A DNA stretch of 64,000 nt from Cyanophora paradoxa. Taxonomy: Eukaryota; Glaucocystophyceae; Cyanophorales; Cyanophoraceae. The first letter of the stretch is position 1. Every line of letters begins with the position of its first letter. A program made the translations under genes and the position numbers. Positions 1-11,315 of the stretch are shown here, in pieces. The stretch is taken from assembly GCA_004431415.1 (NCBI GenBank), contig QPMI01000036.1, positions 320,001-384,000 on the forward strand. The letters run 5' to 3'. The notes below the pieces were generated by a model. It was not told where the DNA came from, did no database searches, and worked only from the letters and a program-made list of their open reading frames with translations.

Positions 1-3000
1 GGCGGGGCGGGGGAGGCAAAGGGAAAGAAAAAGAAGGGGAAGAGCGTCAAGGTCGGGGGCGTGGCCGGCGTGCGCAACATCGGCGAGGAGGCAACGAGCG
101 AGGGCAACCGGCGCGGCTCCGACCCGCTGCTCTACGCCACACGGGGCCGCGTGGACGCGACGGCGAGCAAGGAGGCGGCGCTGCGCAACGCCGCCCTCGC
201 CGCCCGCCGCGGCCTCGCCGCGCTGCGCGGCTGGCGCCAGCAGCCGCTGCCCCGCCGCGACTCCTTCAGCGAGCTGCGCGGGGAGCTCGAGGAGGGGGCC
301 ATCCGGGAGGGCGCGGAGGCGGCGGCTGCAGCGGCGGAGCGGCGGCCGATGTCGGCGCTGGCGCTGCCGGTGTCGGTGCCGCTGGAGGCGGTGGCGGGGC
401 ACGGGGAGCTGGCGGCGGAGCTGAGGGAGATGCGGCGCGACCTGCAGGCCTTCGTCCTGGAGACCCCCGTGTCGGTCCTCCTCGCCGACGGCGCCTCCAC
501 CGCCTACGTCGAGCGCCACAAGGCGCGCCTCAAGGCCGCCGGCCTCCGCCCCGGGCGCCCCTCCCTCCACGCCGCCCGCGCCGCCGTCCCCTGGCGCAAG
601 CTGCGGCGGGAGCACCTGCTGGGGGTCATGCGGGAGGCGGCGGCGGCGGTGGCGGCGGTGCCGGCGGCGGTGCGGACGTGGCAGACGGCGGCGGCGCGCA
701 CGCAGGAGACGCGGCGGCGCGAGGCGGAGGAGAGCGAGGCGCGGGGGCGGCGGGAGCGGGCGGCGCGGAAGCGGGAGGAGCTGCGGCGGGTGAGGGTGCG
801 GGTGCGGCGGGTGGTGCGGACGCTGGGGCGGGACGGGCGCTTCGTGGAGGAGGAGCACTTCGACGAGCTCGAGGCGCGCGGGGCCGGCGGGGCCGGCGGG
901 CCGGCGGGGCGGGGCGTGACGGGGCCGCCAGGTGCTGCTCGACGAGGCGGACGTCGACGAGGAGGAACTCCGCGAGGCCCTCGAGGAGGACGAGGCCGCC
1001 GCCGCCGCCGCCCCCGCCGCCCCGCGACGAGGCCCGCGCCGCCGCCCGCGCCGCCGCCCGCGAGGCCCGGGCGCTCGCGCGCATGGAGGAGCGGCGGCGG
1101 GCGGAGGAGGAGGAGCGGGCGAAGGAGGCGGCGGCGCGGGCGCGCGCGGACGCGGAGGCGCGGGAGCGGGCGGCCGAGGCGCTCGCCGCGGCGGCCCGAA
1201 GGCACCTCAAGCCGACCGGCATCGCCTCGGGCATCGGCGAGCGCGTCGAGGATGGCGGCCAGTGGCGCCTCTCCAAGCCCGGCGTGCGCTTCCCCTGCCG
1301 CCCCAGCTGCACTCCGCGACACTCCCGAGCGGAGTCGCGTCGCGCAGGAGAAGACGGCGGAGCAGCGCGCGGCGGAGGCGAGGGCGGAGGGGCGGGCGAA
1401 GCGGGAGGCGGGGCGGCGGGAGCGGCGGCGGGAGCGGCGAGAGCGACGGAGGGCGGAGGGGCGGGGCGAGGCGTCGACCTCCTCCTCCTCCTTCCTCTCC
1501 TCGTCGGAGAACGCCTCGGGAGACGAGGGCTCCCCCGGGGCGACAGAGGTGCGCCCCCTGCCCCACCTCCCGCACTCTCCGTTGATGCTTACGCCCCCGC
1601 CAGGCCGGGTCGAGGCGGCAGCGGCGCGGCCGACACAGGCGGCGTCGGGGCGGGGAGGAGGGCGGGGCGGTCTCGGCCTCGTCGTCGGCCTCCTCGACGG
1701 ACTCGAGCGGGCTCGACGAGGCGGCGCGCGCCGCCCGCGGCGCCGCCCGCCGCGACGCCCGCCGCCGCCGCCGCCTCGAGCGCGGCGAGCCGCCCGACAA
1801 CAGCGCCAGCGACGCTGAGAGCGAGGCCCGCCGCACCCGCCGCCGCGAGCGCCGCAGGGAGCGCGAGCGCCGGCGGCACGAGGCGACCGGGGAGGGCGTC
1901 GGGGGCGGCGAGGAGGGCGCGCGGCGGCGGCGACAGCACTCGCGGCGGGGCGACCTGAGGAGAGGGGAGGCGGACGGCGAAGCCTCCTCGTCCTCCAGCG
2001 GGGCGAGGAGGGCGGCGAGGGCGAGGGCGGCGCCCCGCACCGTGGCTCGCGGCGGCGCCGTCATGAGCGGCGTGGCGAGGCGGGGGAGGGGAGAGCGGGG
2101 GACGGGCAAGGCTCGCGCGAGGGCGACGGGACGCCGGGGGAGGGCTCGCACGCCTCCGAGCGACCGTGCGCCGCCCGCCGCCCGCCCCGTGCCCCCGCGC
2201 CACGGCCCGCCCCGCCCCGCCCCTGCTGAGGCGCCTCGCGCTCAGGCTGCCGCCGGAAGCGGCCGGGCCGCCCGAGTCTGCTGGAGCGGGGAGGCCGGCT
2301 TCGGTGGCGGTGCCGGGGCTGCGGGGCCTGCCGGGGGCCGGGGCACGGCGGTGTCGCGGGCCACCACCGCGCAGCGCCGCCGCTCCATCTTCGACACCGC
2401 CATCCCCGACGGGTGCCCCGCGCCCCGCACCCGCCCTCGCCCCTGCCCCTCCCCTCTCCTGAGCCGTAGCGCAGGCCGCGGGAGCCGCGGGCGGCGCCGG
2501 CGCCTCGGCCGGTGCTGGTGCCGGTGCCGGTGAAGGAGGCCCAATTCGGGGACTTCTTCGGGGGCGCCGGGGCCCCTCGGGGGCGGCCACCGCGCGGCGC
2601 CCGAGCGTGGGGCACGCGCTGCACGCCGAGCGCGGCTCGAGGACGGCCCGCAGCCGGCGCGCCTCCGCGGTCGCCCCCGCCGAGCCCGAGCCGCCCCTCC
2701 CGGGCCTCGCCACCTCCCGCCACCGCTCCGCCGCCGCCGACGTCACCATGAACGGCCTGGTGCGCGGGCCGCCCGCTCGGCTGGCGGCGGGTGCTCACCG
2801 GCGGGGCGGCAGGCGACGGGGCGGCGGGCGTCGGTGGCGGTGCTCTCGTTCGGGGCGCAAGTGCCCGTCCTGCGCGGCGAGGAGGAGGAGCGGCGCGACG
2901 CCGAGTACCAGGAGGCCCTCCTCACCCGCCGCCGCTCCCGCTCCAAGGCCACCTCCCTCCCCCTGCCCCGGCCCCCGAGACCCTCCGCCGCGCCCGCGCC

Positions 3001-4126
3001 CGCGCCGCCTCCGTCGCCGTCGCCGCCGGCACCGCCGTCCTCTACCTTCCCAGGGAGGAGGAGGCCGCCGCGCGCACCGGCCGCTCCAGCGCCCGCTCCG
3101 CCCGCTCCGGGCGCTCGAGCTCGCGGCGCGCCGCCAGCGGGCCCGAGGCGCGCGCCTCCTCGGGCCGCCGCAGCGGCAGCCCGCGCAGCAGCAGCAGCAG
3201 CAGCAGCGGCAGCGGGGCGAGCAGGGCGGGGAGCGAGTCACCGCCGTCGTGGCCGGGGGAGGAGGGCGGGGCGGAGGGCGTGGCGCCGCTGGGGATGGCC
3301 TCGTCGCTGGCGGGGATCCTGGACGAGGGCGGACAGCAGCGCGGCCGCTCCCGCAGCGGGGCCTCCCTCGCCGCCGCCCCCCGCAGCGCCAGCGTGAGCT
3401 CGGCGCAGAGCAGCGGCTCGGAGGGCCCCCGCAAGCGCAGCGCCATCCGCTCCTCGGACTCCCTCTCCCGCTCCCCGCTCCAGCGCGTCTCCTTCGGGGC
3501 CCCCGGCCCGGCGGGCCCCGCCAAGGCGGCCTCGCTCTCGAGCCTCGCGCGCCCCGCCCCGCCGCCCATCGTCGAGGCGCCGACGCGGGAGGGGACGCCC
3601 GAGGAGGCGCCCCCCGCCCCCGCCCCCCTCGCCTCCGTCCTCGCCCCGGCGCCCCTTTTCCTGCCCCGCCCCAGACCGCCCTGTCCGGCCCCGCCCCGCG
3701 CCGCCTCGCCCCGTGGGCCCGCCCGGCGCCGCGCGGCGCACGTCGTTCGCGCTGCCCGAGGAGGCGGCGCGGGGCGGCTCCCCCGAGGGCCCCCGCGCCG
3801 CCTCCCTCCAGGCCTCCCCCTCCCTCCCCGCCCTCGGGTCGCCCGCCAGGCGGGCTTCCCCAGCGCTGCGCGCCACCGCCTCCTCCCCCAAGCTCGAGTT
3901 GCCCGCCCTGCAGCCAGGGGCCTCCCCGCAGGCCCCCGCCCCGCACCCCCGCCGCGCCTCCCTCGCCCGAAGCCTCGAGGGGCCCCCGGGGGTCGCCTCA
4001 CCCCCGGGCCCGGGGGCCGGGGGGATAAGCGCCTTGCCCCGTGTCGCCCAGGCGCAGCCGCGGCGGCGCAAGTCGCTCGAGCCAGCATCCTCCCAAACCG
4101 AGGGCGTATCCCTCCCCGCCATCTGA
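1..4126 (+). CDS. Ser/Arg/Glu-rich low-complexity protein, 5' partial
   Basis: The reading frame is already open at base 1 (a Lys-rich stretch, GKKKKGKSVKV), so the start lies outside the window. I read one gene from several exons whose frame shifts at about 0.93, 1.3, 1.6, 2.8 and 3.05 kb. The parts are a segment with RRDSFSELRGEL, a charged helical segment with VLLDEADVDEEELREALEE (about 0.93 kb), an Ala/Arg/Glu coiled-coil-like part (1.04-1.3 kb), an RRER/SSSSS part (1.35-1.55 kb), a segment around TTAQRRRSIFDTAIPDG (2.35-2.41 kb) and a long Ser/Pro/Arg tail ending SSQTEGVSLPAI at 4126. RRxS motifs suggest a phosphorylated, mostly disordered protein of the cytoskeletal or nuclear scaffold kind, which is inference. 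I do not recognise the family, and the exon borders are uncertain because GC repeats leave all frames open. It converges on the next gene with a gap of about 150 bp. Confidence 0.55.
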
Positions 4127-4277
4127 GCCGCCCCTTCCACTCTCTTCTTTCATGTTCTCCATCTTCTCGTAGACCCGGGCCCCACGCAGTCCTTGTTATT
4201 GCGTCGCTGAGACGCGCAGTGTATTGGCTGAGATGCATTCAATTCGGCTCCACCAGAACCCCGCCGGGGGCGGCGGC

Positions 4278-6290
4278 TCAGGCGAAATTGAAGCGGAACT
4301 CGGTGAGGGCGGGGGCCGGCGCCGCCTCCTCCGCCTCCTCGCACCCTCCGCACCCGCCCATCCCGCCGCCCACGGGGGAGCCCCAGGGGCAGGCGGCGGC
4401 GATGGCGGCGCTGGCGACTTCGCTCCAGAGGGCGCGGGAGCGGTTCTTGGCGCCCCGCGCCTTCTCCCTCTCCTCCACCCCCGCCAGCAGCTCCGGCTCC
4501 TTCTCCGCCAGCGCCGCCCGGAAGGCCGGGTAGAGCGCGCGCTTCTGCGCCGTGCCGGAGACCTGCCGGGGCCGCGGCGTCGGGGCGGGGGGCCTGGGGG
4601 GAGGGGGGGGGCCGGGGCCGGGGGCGGGACCTGGTCGGGCTTGTCCCTGAGGAAGCGGAGGACGGCGGGGAGGTTCGTCGCCGAGACGTAGTTCTGCGTG
4701 ATCGCCACCGACTCCTCCACGTTCAGCACGCCTGCGCCCCGTCGCCCCAGGAGCGGGGGAGGCGGCCGGCGGGGCGGCGCACAGTGCCACCAGCCCCGCG
4801 GCACGAAGATGAGGTCCCCGGGGCCGCACACGCCCTCGAGCGGGCCCTCCCCGCCGCGCGCCCCCCCGCTGGGCTTGTAGAAGTTGAGGAACCACCTTGG
4901 GCGGGGCGCTCAAGAGAGGCGAGGCGGGCGGGCTGCCGGGCCGGCGTGCGCACTCGATGAGGGCGACGGGCTGCGTGACCTCGCCCCCGTCATGGCTCGG
5001 GTGCACCCCGGGAGGGACCATGTGCGGGGGGTACAGGATCCACTTCTTCCGCCCCGAGACGAGGGCGTTCCACGCGCACGTCTCGTTCGGGTCTTTGTGG
5101 AAGACGGAGCCTGCGGCGAGGCCTCGGGCCGCGGCGGGCGCGGCATGGGTGCGGGGCGGGCGGACCGGAGCGGGCGGGCCCGACGATGAGCCAGCGGTAG
5201 TCCGGGCGGGCCTCCTCGCCGAGGGCCGAGAAGAGGTCCCGCCCCGCCCCGAAGTATTCGGGCACGCTGTATTCCCCCGCCATCTCCGGCGCCTTCTTCT
5301 GCGCGCCCTGTCGCGCCCCGCCCCGCGCAAGGGCGCCTGGGAACGGGTGCCCACGGCAAAGGCCTTGTCAAAGAGATAGATGGGCTGAGCGAGGGCAAGA
5401 GGGGGGAGTCAGAGGGGGGGAGAGGGGGGAGGGGGGCGGAGGGGGAGCGGGGGGGGGAGGGGGGGTCGCCTGGTCGTCGCGGGTGCCGTCGGCGTAGGCC
5501 ATGTAGTCGGCGAGGCGCATCTGGTACCCCGACACGTCGAACCGCGCCTCTCCGAAGCGCCGCAGCAGGTTCTACCCCGCCAGTCAGCCCCCCGCGGCGC
5601 CCCAGGCTGGTGGCCCGGGCGGGGTGGGGCGGGGCGGGCCTCGCGGGTCCAGCGGATGTCGGGCGGCCCACTGAATGCAGGCCACTTAGTCACCACATCC
5701 GTCAAGATTACCGGCCTGCAGCCGCCCCGCGTTCGCTCAGCGCGCCGGCCCAGCCCGGTGCCGCCCCGGGCCCGGGCCGGGGCGGGGCGGCAAGGCGCAC
5801 CGGTTGGGCTTCTCGTACTGCTCGACGAAGTCGTGGAGGGAGAGGGCGGCGCGGCGGTCGATGGTCTCGACCTCGAGCCAGGCGGGGTCGAGCTCCACGC
5901 TCGCCACGTAGTGCGGCTGGAAGAGCACGTCGCTGTAGAAGTCCCCCAGCTCGAACGGCGCCCCCTCCCCCAGCCCCTCCGCCCTCCCCGGCGCCTTGTG
6001 CTTCACGTACCTGCGCGTTGCGCCGCGGCATCCGTCTGGCGGGGCCCGGGCGCGTCCGGGGCTCGCGCGCACGTATACCACCAGCTCCGCGTGTAAGTGA
6101 ACTGGCCCTTGAACTCGTGCAGCGTCAGCTCTGCCCGAGCGCAGGAGATAAGCGACACGCTAACCAGAATGCCACGCGCGGCGCGTCTACGGGAGAGGCC
6201 GCGTCCGACATTCTGTGCCGTCGGCGTGATCATGATCGCCGTGCGATCAACACGCACCAGCCCATAATTCGTCCAAGCGAGCGAAAGCAT
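4278..6290 (-). CDS. JMJD6-like JmjC-domain hydroxylase/demethylase
   Basis: Read on the minus strand, about ten exons join into a JmjC protein of the JMJD6 / plant F-box-JmjC type. In order: LTLHEFKGQFTYTRSWWYT (about 6.1 kb), then DFVEQYEKPNR and ILTDVVTKWPAF, the segment RFGEARFDVSGYQMRLADY (about 5.5 kb), PIYLFDKAFAVGTR, PEYFGAGRDLFSALGEE, the core GPARSGSVFHKDPNETCAW followed by NALVSGRKKWILYPPH, then GDLIFVPRGWWHC, and NVEESVAITQNYVSATNLP. The Fe(II) ligands are visible as HKD in FHKDPNET and the His of WWHC. The C-terminus (EFRFNFA) stops at 4278. Several introns check by phase, for example exon ...ARSG joins SVFHKD across a GT-AG intron. Family members hydroxylate or demethylate protein residues with 2-oxoglutarate in the nucleus or cytosol; the substrate here is unknown. 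I see no F-box, and the start at 6290 is only a candidate. Confidence 0.88.
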
Positions 6291-6654
6291 ACAGAGTCTT
6301 CGAAGCTCCGCTCAGCCGTGCGAGGCTCGCTGCATCAAGCAGACTGTTGCGCCGGCAGAGCGTCAATTCGAGGGCGTCACGCTTCAGCGCCCCCAACGCG
6401 AGCGGGGAGCGGACCCCAGCAGAGCGACGAGAAGGCTATCCTCGAGGGCTGCTAACGCTCCGAGTCCGTCCCTCCTGCGAGCGTTGGTGTGCCCGGTGAA
6501 AAACGCATTTCCGCTGGGCTGCACGCCTAGCGGGTGGTGGATACGGAGAGCGGCATGGCCGCTCGTCTTGGCTCTCTTCGCCTTGCGGCCGCCGTCCGGC
6601 ATCGCGACTCAGACGCCAACTCAGAGCAACTCTCAACGCCCGGGTACCGAGAAG
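6291..6654. promoter_or_regulatory. Shared divergent intergenic region, JMJD6-like / YEATS
   Basis: These 364 bp separate the 5' ends of two divergently transcribed genes, so they probably carry both promoters. They are less GC-rich than the genes. I see no convincing TATA box. The role is inferred from gene orientation only. Confidence 0.4.
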
Positions 6655-7993
6655 ATGGCTGCGGTGCTGCCGGCGACCCAGCCGGCGCTGCCGCCCTCCG
6701 CGCCGCCGCCTCCGGTGGCTTCAGCATCTCCACCGGTTCCTGCCGCTCCCGCAGCTCAGCAGCCACAAACAGCCCCGCCAGCACCCGCAACACAGCCATC
6801 GACCGCGCAGGCGCCTCCCGCGCGTCCCGAACATGCGGTTTTGAGCATTGTGCACGGAAACGTGGCGTTCTACCTCGGCAAGAAGGGGGCAGGCGACGAG
6901 AAGACTCACAGGCGCTCTGGCCTCTCCGCCGGGCGCCCGCGCCCGCTGATCGTACATCCGCAGGTGGTACTTGTATTTGCGCGGCGGCAGAGATGCGAAC
7001 GACGACCTAGCTACTGTCATCTCGAAAGTGGAATTCTACTTGCATGAGACCTTCGAGCCGCCCGTCCGCGGTGCGTGTGGCGGTGGCAGTGCTAGCTTTA
7101 AAACGAATTTAACATGCTTTCCGTAATCTCAGAGCTCACGCGGCCGCCGTTCCTGATCGAGGAGCGCGGCTGGGGCGAGTTCGAGATCAAGGTCAAGATC
7201 TACTTCCGCGAGCCCGGCACGCAGCCTGTCCAGTTTACGCACCTGCTGAGGCTCCTGCCGCACACGGGGGAGCCACACACGCGGAAGCCGGTGGTGTGCG
7301 CCGGCGGCCCCTCTGCGGGGGCCTCGGAACTTCAACGCGCGGCAGATTTCTGAGGTGTACGACGAGATCGTATTCCCGTACGCGTCGGAAAGCCTGGCGG
7401 CGAAGCTCCGGGGCCCGCTGAAGCCGGCTGAGGGTCTCTTCAACATCGCGAACCACCCCATTGCCGCCTACTGTGCGCCCGCCCCGGCCCCGCCCCGTCC
7501 CGCCCCGCCCGCCCCGCCCCGCCCCGCCCTGCCGCGCGGCGGGGGGCGAGGTGGCTGAAGCAGGGGACGGGGCGCAGTCCAGGAGTTCGACGAGGAGAAG
7601 GAGCTGGAGCGGGTGAAGAGGGCGCGGGAGGCGGTGGCGCGGGACCTCGAGGAGGCGCGCGCGCGGCTCAACACCGCCACGGAGCACGTGCGCAACATCA
7701 AGGCCCAGAAGGCCGCCTCCGCCCAGGCGCACGCCGCCACCGCCCTGCAGCAGCAGCAGCAGCTACAACAACAACAGCAGCAGCAGCAGCAGCAGCACGT
7801 GACGGTACAACAGATGCAACAGCAGCAAGTACAGCAGCAGCAGCACCAGCAACCGACAATGCAGCCCATGCAACAGCAGCAAATGCAACAAGCTATTCAG
7901 CAGCAGAATCTGCAGCAGCCCATGCAGCAACCAATTCCGCAGCAGGCTATGCAGCAGCAACCGATCCAGCACATGATGCATCAGCAACAACAA

Positions 7994-8037
<44 letters not shown>

Positions 8038-8352
8038 CGCGGCGACGGCGGCGGCGCAGGGGATGGGCATGGGCGTGCAGCAGGCGCCGGTGCAGTACAT
8101 GCAGACGGTGGGGATGCAGGGCGGCATGGCGAGCGGCATGGCGCCCATGCAGCACGGCGTCGTCCAGATGGGCGGCGTTGGACAGATGGGGATGGGCCCA
8201 CGCGCCCCCGCCCCGCCCGTCGCCGTCGTCGCTCGCGGCCAGGCCCAGCAGTTCGCCACAGGGCCAGTGCAGGCGAGCACGCAGTTCGCGACGGGTCCGG
8301 CCGTGCCTCAGGGCCTACAGCAGCAGCGCGGGCCCGGGCCCGTCATGCCCCC

Positions 8353-8429
<77 letters not shown>

Positions 8430-8704
8430 CGATGCGGTCGGGGCCGGGGCCGGGGCCGGGGCCGGGGCCGGGGCCGGGCGTGGGCGTGCAGGCGATGGCG
8501 ATGCACGCGGCGGCGCCCGTGCACGCCGGGCGGCTGCCGAATGTGCCAGCGCAGGGCCAGCCGCCGGCGGCCCCCGGGGGGATGCAGCCGATGGGGCCCC
8601 TGATGGGCCCCATGATGGCTCAGATGGCCCCTGGGCAGCCCGTACCCCGCATGAACTACGCCCCCCAGGGCGCGCCCCAGCAGCAGCAGCCACCCATGCA
8701 GTAG
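6655..8704 (+). CDS. YEATS-domain protein (GAS41/Yaf9-like) with giant poly-Q tail
   Basis: Five exons join without a frame error: 6655-6911, 6964-7070, 7133-7293, 7346-7472, 7578-8704, giving 592 residues. The YEATS fold spans roughly residues 60-200: SIVHGNVAFYLGKK, THRWYLYLRGGRD, ISKVEFYLHETFEPPVR, PPFLIEERGWGEFEIKVKIY, FTHLLRLLPHTGE and VYDEIVFPYASES. A short helical segment (EFDEEKELERVKRAREAVA) follows, as in GAS41. YEATS domains read acylated lysines on histone H3 inside NuA4/SWR1 or super-elongation complexes. What is odd is the tail of about 340 residues: Gln-rich and Met-rich blocks, a pure 25-CAG run and six GP dipeptides, where GAS41 would end. The start at 6655 (MAAVLPATQP) is preferred; an in-frame ATG at 6484 would add 57 residues. 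Intron 1 has GC-AG borders. The last intron holds C-rich repeats. Confidence 0.93.
8354..8428 (+). repeat. Pure (CAG)25 microsatellite coding poly-Q
   Basis: Twenty-five uninterrupted CAG codons lie in the last exon of the YEATS gene. A second, slightly impure CAG/CAA block sits at 7985-8036. The purity suggests recent expansion or length polymorphism. Confidence 0.97.
8440..8475 (+). repeat. (GGGGCC)6 hexanucleotide repeat coding Gly-Pro
   Basis: Six exact GGGGCC units begin 11 bases after the CAG run, in the same exon, and read as six GP dipeptides. This is the same unit as the human C9orf72 repeat and can form G-quadruplexes. Here it is coding and short. Confidence 0.95.
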
Positions 8705-9101
8705 GCTCCCGTCCCCCTTTCGCTACTTCCGACCCGTGCCAGCCCATATCTCCTCCGCGCTCGGAAGCTCCCGGCCCGCCTCCTTCGATCCGCCATACCT
8801 TCGAATTCGTTGCGCCCCGCGGGCCTTCCCCGCGCCCCTTTTTCAGTTTCGAATTCCCCTCCGCTTGTCCCATCTCCCCCGTGTCCCGGCCTTCGAATTC
8901 GGCTCCTTCTAGATCTTCCTCTTCTCTCATCCTAGGCTTTCTACCTCGAGTCCCCTTGCTTGTCGCGGTCATCTCCGAGGCTCACTCCTGTATTTGATTA
9001 TCGTCGCGTAAAATTACGGACTGTTCATGGCCCACAAAACCTTGAAGCGGCAGTTCCAGGGACGAAAATATTAATTGAGCCTCGTGAATTCGAAGGTTAG
9101 T
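8705..9101. other. Convergent intergenic gap, no gene seen
   Basis: These 397 bp lie between two converging stop codons. Several ttcgaattc-type motifs recur (8802, 8847, 8892). I see no ORF or RNA gene. Confidence 0.6.
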
Positions 9102-9973
9102 TTACATGACATCCTCGTCACGGCGGCGGCCCTTGCCCTCGATCGGCCGCTCGGCCTCGTCCTTCAGCTCGTGGGCGCGCCGCGTCTCCCAGGCCTTCTT
9201 CGCCGCCTCACTTTTCTCCTCATGGGAGCGAGACTGTGCGGATCCCAGAGTCCGGATCCATGATCATGCATATGAGATGTATCGCGTGGCCCAGGGCCGG
9301 TAAGAAATCAAATGAAGCGCACTTGGGAGGCGTCTCGGGCGTACTCGAGGGTCTCGGTCATCTCGTCGGGGTCGCGATGCTCGGCCGCCTTGCGCCCTCC
9401 CTCCACGCGGTGCTTGTGCTCTTCCGCCCTCTCCCCCGCGCTCTTCTGCGCACGCGTCTCCGCCGCCTGCACTGTGCTTCAACTTGGCGGACTCGAGCTC
9501 GCCGATCGAGCCGAACTTTAAATTTGAAATTTAAATCTAGATCTAGATTGATATCGATGCGGGCACGCCGCGATTTTTGCCTCGCCGAGTCGACGTACGC
9601 GTCGAGCTCTAGACTCTTGAGATTTATAGACGCGCAAGGCCGGCTTCGAAATTCACCTTGCGTGCAGCGGCGCTTTTCTCCTCGTGGGAGCGCGCCATGG
9701 AAGCCTCCCGTGCCTTGTCGATCGGGCGCTGCTCGCCGTCCCCGCGCCTGCCAGATGCAGGCGCGCCGGGGCCCCTGCGCATGCGCCCCATGTGCATCTC
9801 GCATCAGAAACGCAATTTCGCGCTATTTAAATTTGGATTGCGGCGCGCGTGCGCATGCACCCTGCCGAGGCGCGGGTGGCGAGGCCGACGCGTGCGGCGG
9901 CGAGCGGGCGGGCGGCGGCGGTGCGTAGCCCGCGCGGGATAGGGGCGCCGGCGACGAAGAAGGCGCGCTGCAT
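9102..9973 (-). CDS. Small basic protein with SxEEKSxAAxKAxxTRR repeats, copy A
   Basis: Four minus-strand exons join in frame: 9861-9973, 9657-9774, 9323-9466, 9102-9233, giving 168 residues with GT-AG introns. Exon 1 encodes an organelle-style presequence (MQRAFFVAGAPIPRGL, then ATRASAG) rich in Arg and Ala with no acids. The body carries a repeated motif of about 17 residues: ARSHEEKSAAARKAAETR (split by intron 2 after ARK) and SRSHEEKSEAAKKAWETRR near the end. It ends KGRRRDEDVM. The motif resembles the hydrophilic, Ala/Lys/Glu-rich repeats of LEA-like stress proteins, but I cannot assign a family. A mitochondrial or plastid location is inferred from the presequence. An inverted paralogue lies at 33026-33945 with the first two introns at the same codon positions and phases. 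Confidence 0.85.
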
Positions 9974-10259
9974 CGCGAGGGCGTATACGTACAAGCGTTG
10001 CAAATTGATCGCCGAGTCGGCCGCTGACGGCGAATTGACCAGGTAACAGTATATATATAAGATCTATATAGCTAGCTATATATATATATATGGAGGAGAT
10101 TGACTAGCTAAATTAAGCTCGAGCTCGAGGAGATAGAATTCCAAGTGTAGTAGTTTCGACAGAGCTTCGAATTCTGCAAGGGCCAGCGTCCGCGGTGGGT
10201 AGAGTGTACGTAGGAGGGGTCGGAAAGGAGAGGCGAGGGGACGGGAGAAGGGGCGGGGG

Positions 10260-11315
10260 TCAGGGACCGGCGGGCTTGGGTGTCCCGGTCCCGCCGCCGG
10301 CGAGACTGGACTGGGAAAAGAGGGCACGGTACGTGAGGCGGACGGAGGAGGAGCGGGGGAGGGCGGAGCGGGAGGTCGGGCGCGAGGTCGGCTGCCCAGC
10401 CGGCCTCTCCTCCTTCTGCGGCGCAACCGCCGGCGTGTTGAACTTGCCCGACGCCACCTCGTGCAGGATATGCAGCTGGTACTGCGCCCCCGCGACGGGT
10501 CAGGGGCGTCGGGGCGGACGGCGCGGGGCGGGCGAGGCGGGCCTTGAGCTTGGCGGTCAGCTCCCTAGTGTCGTGGAGGAGTGCCTTGAGCTCGGCCTGC
10601 GTCGCGGCGGCCTTCTCCGTCTGGTACGCCTCGCCGTCGAGCTCGACCTCGCCCCGCCGCGTGCGCGTCATCGTCATGCTGCTCCCGACGCCGAAGCCGC
10701 CCACCTCGCTGTCCCGGAACACGCCCAGGAAGCCCCCGGGGGACGCCGCTCCCGAGCCGCGCACGCCGGGCCCCGCCTCCCCTGCCTGCTTCTCCCCGCC
10801 CCCGCCCCCGCCGCCGCTGGAGGAGGCCTGGGCGGCGGCGATGCGGGGCGCGACGTGCGCTGCGCGGCCCTTGAGGCTGTGGTACTCCTTGTCGAAGAGC
10901 TGACCCGAGATCTCCCGCACCCGCACGTCGTTCTCCAGCACCTGTATCCTGATGTCGCCCTCCGCAGAGCGCTCCGCGCGGTAGGTCCGCCCGCTCTTTA
11001 TCAGCCCCGCCAGCTCGTTCGCGTGCCTGCGCCGACGTCGGCCGCCACCGGGCGAGGCAGCAGCTACGCGACCGAACGCACCGCACGCGGACGAGCAGCA
11101 TCCTGGTGGATCGAGGACGGCCGCGACTCAGCGACGTGCAGAGGAAACGAAGGCGGCAACGCGCACTGCTCATACGCCCTTGCTTCGGACGACTTGGGAC
11201 CCCCGCGGCGCCGCTTCTCCAGGTCCTGTGGGCTGTCGAGCGTGGAGGCGGACAAGTCGTTCTGGAGCCTGCGCCGCGCGTTAGCGAGCAGGGAGGGCCA
11301 CAGCGACAGGCGCAC
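10260..11315 (-). CDS. Unknown coiled, Gly-linker protein
   Basis: I read about three minus-strand exons. The first has RRRLQNDLSASTLDSPQDLEKRR (11.2 kb, ATG candidate at 11315). The second, from about 11.03 kb, has HANELAGLIKSGRTYRAERS, then VLENDVRVREISGQLFDKEY, a Gly-rich linker with GGGGGGGEKQAGEAGPG, and AELKALLHDTRELTAKLK. The third starts YQLHILHEVASGKFNTPAV at 10481 and runs to a stop at 10260. The last intron (10482-10542) joins in frame only as GC-AG. The helical segments could pair in a coiled coil. I do not recognise the family, and both ends are uncertain. It is divergent from the site-2 protease gene. Confidence 0.5.
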
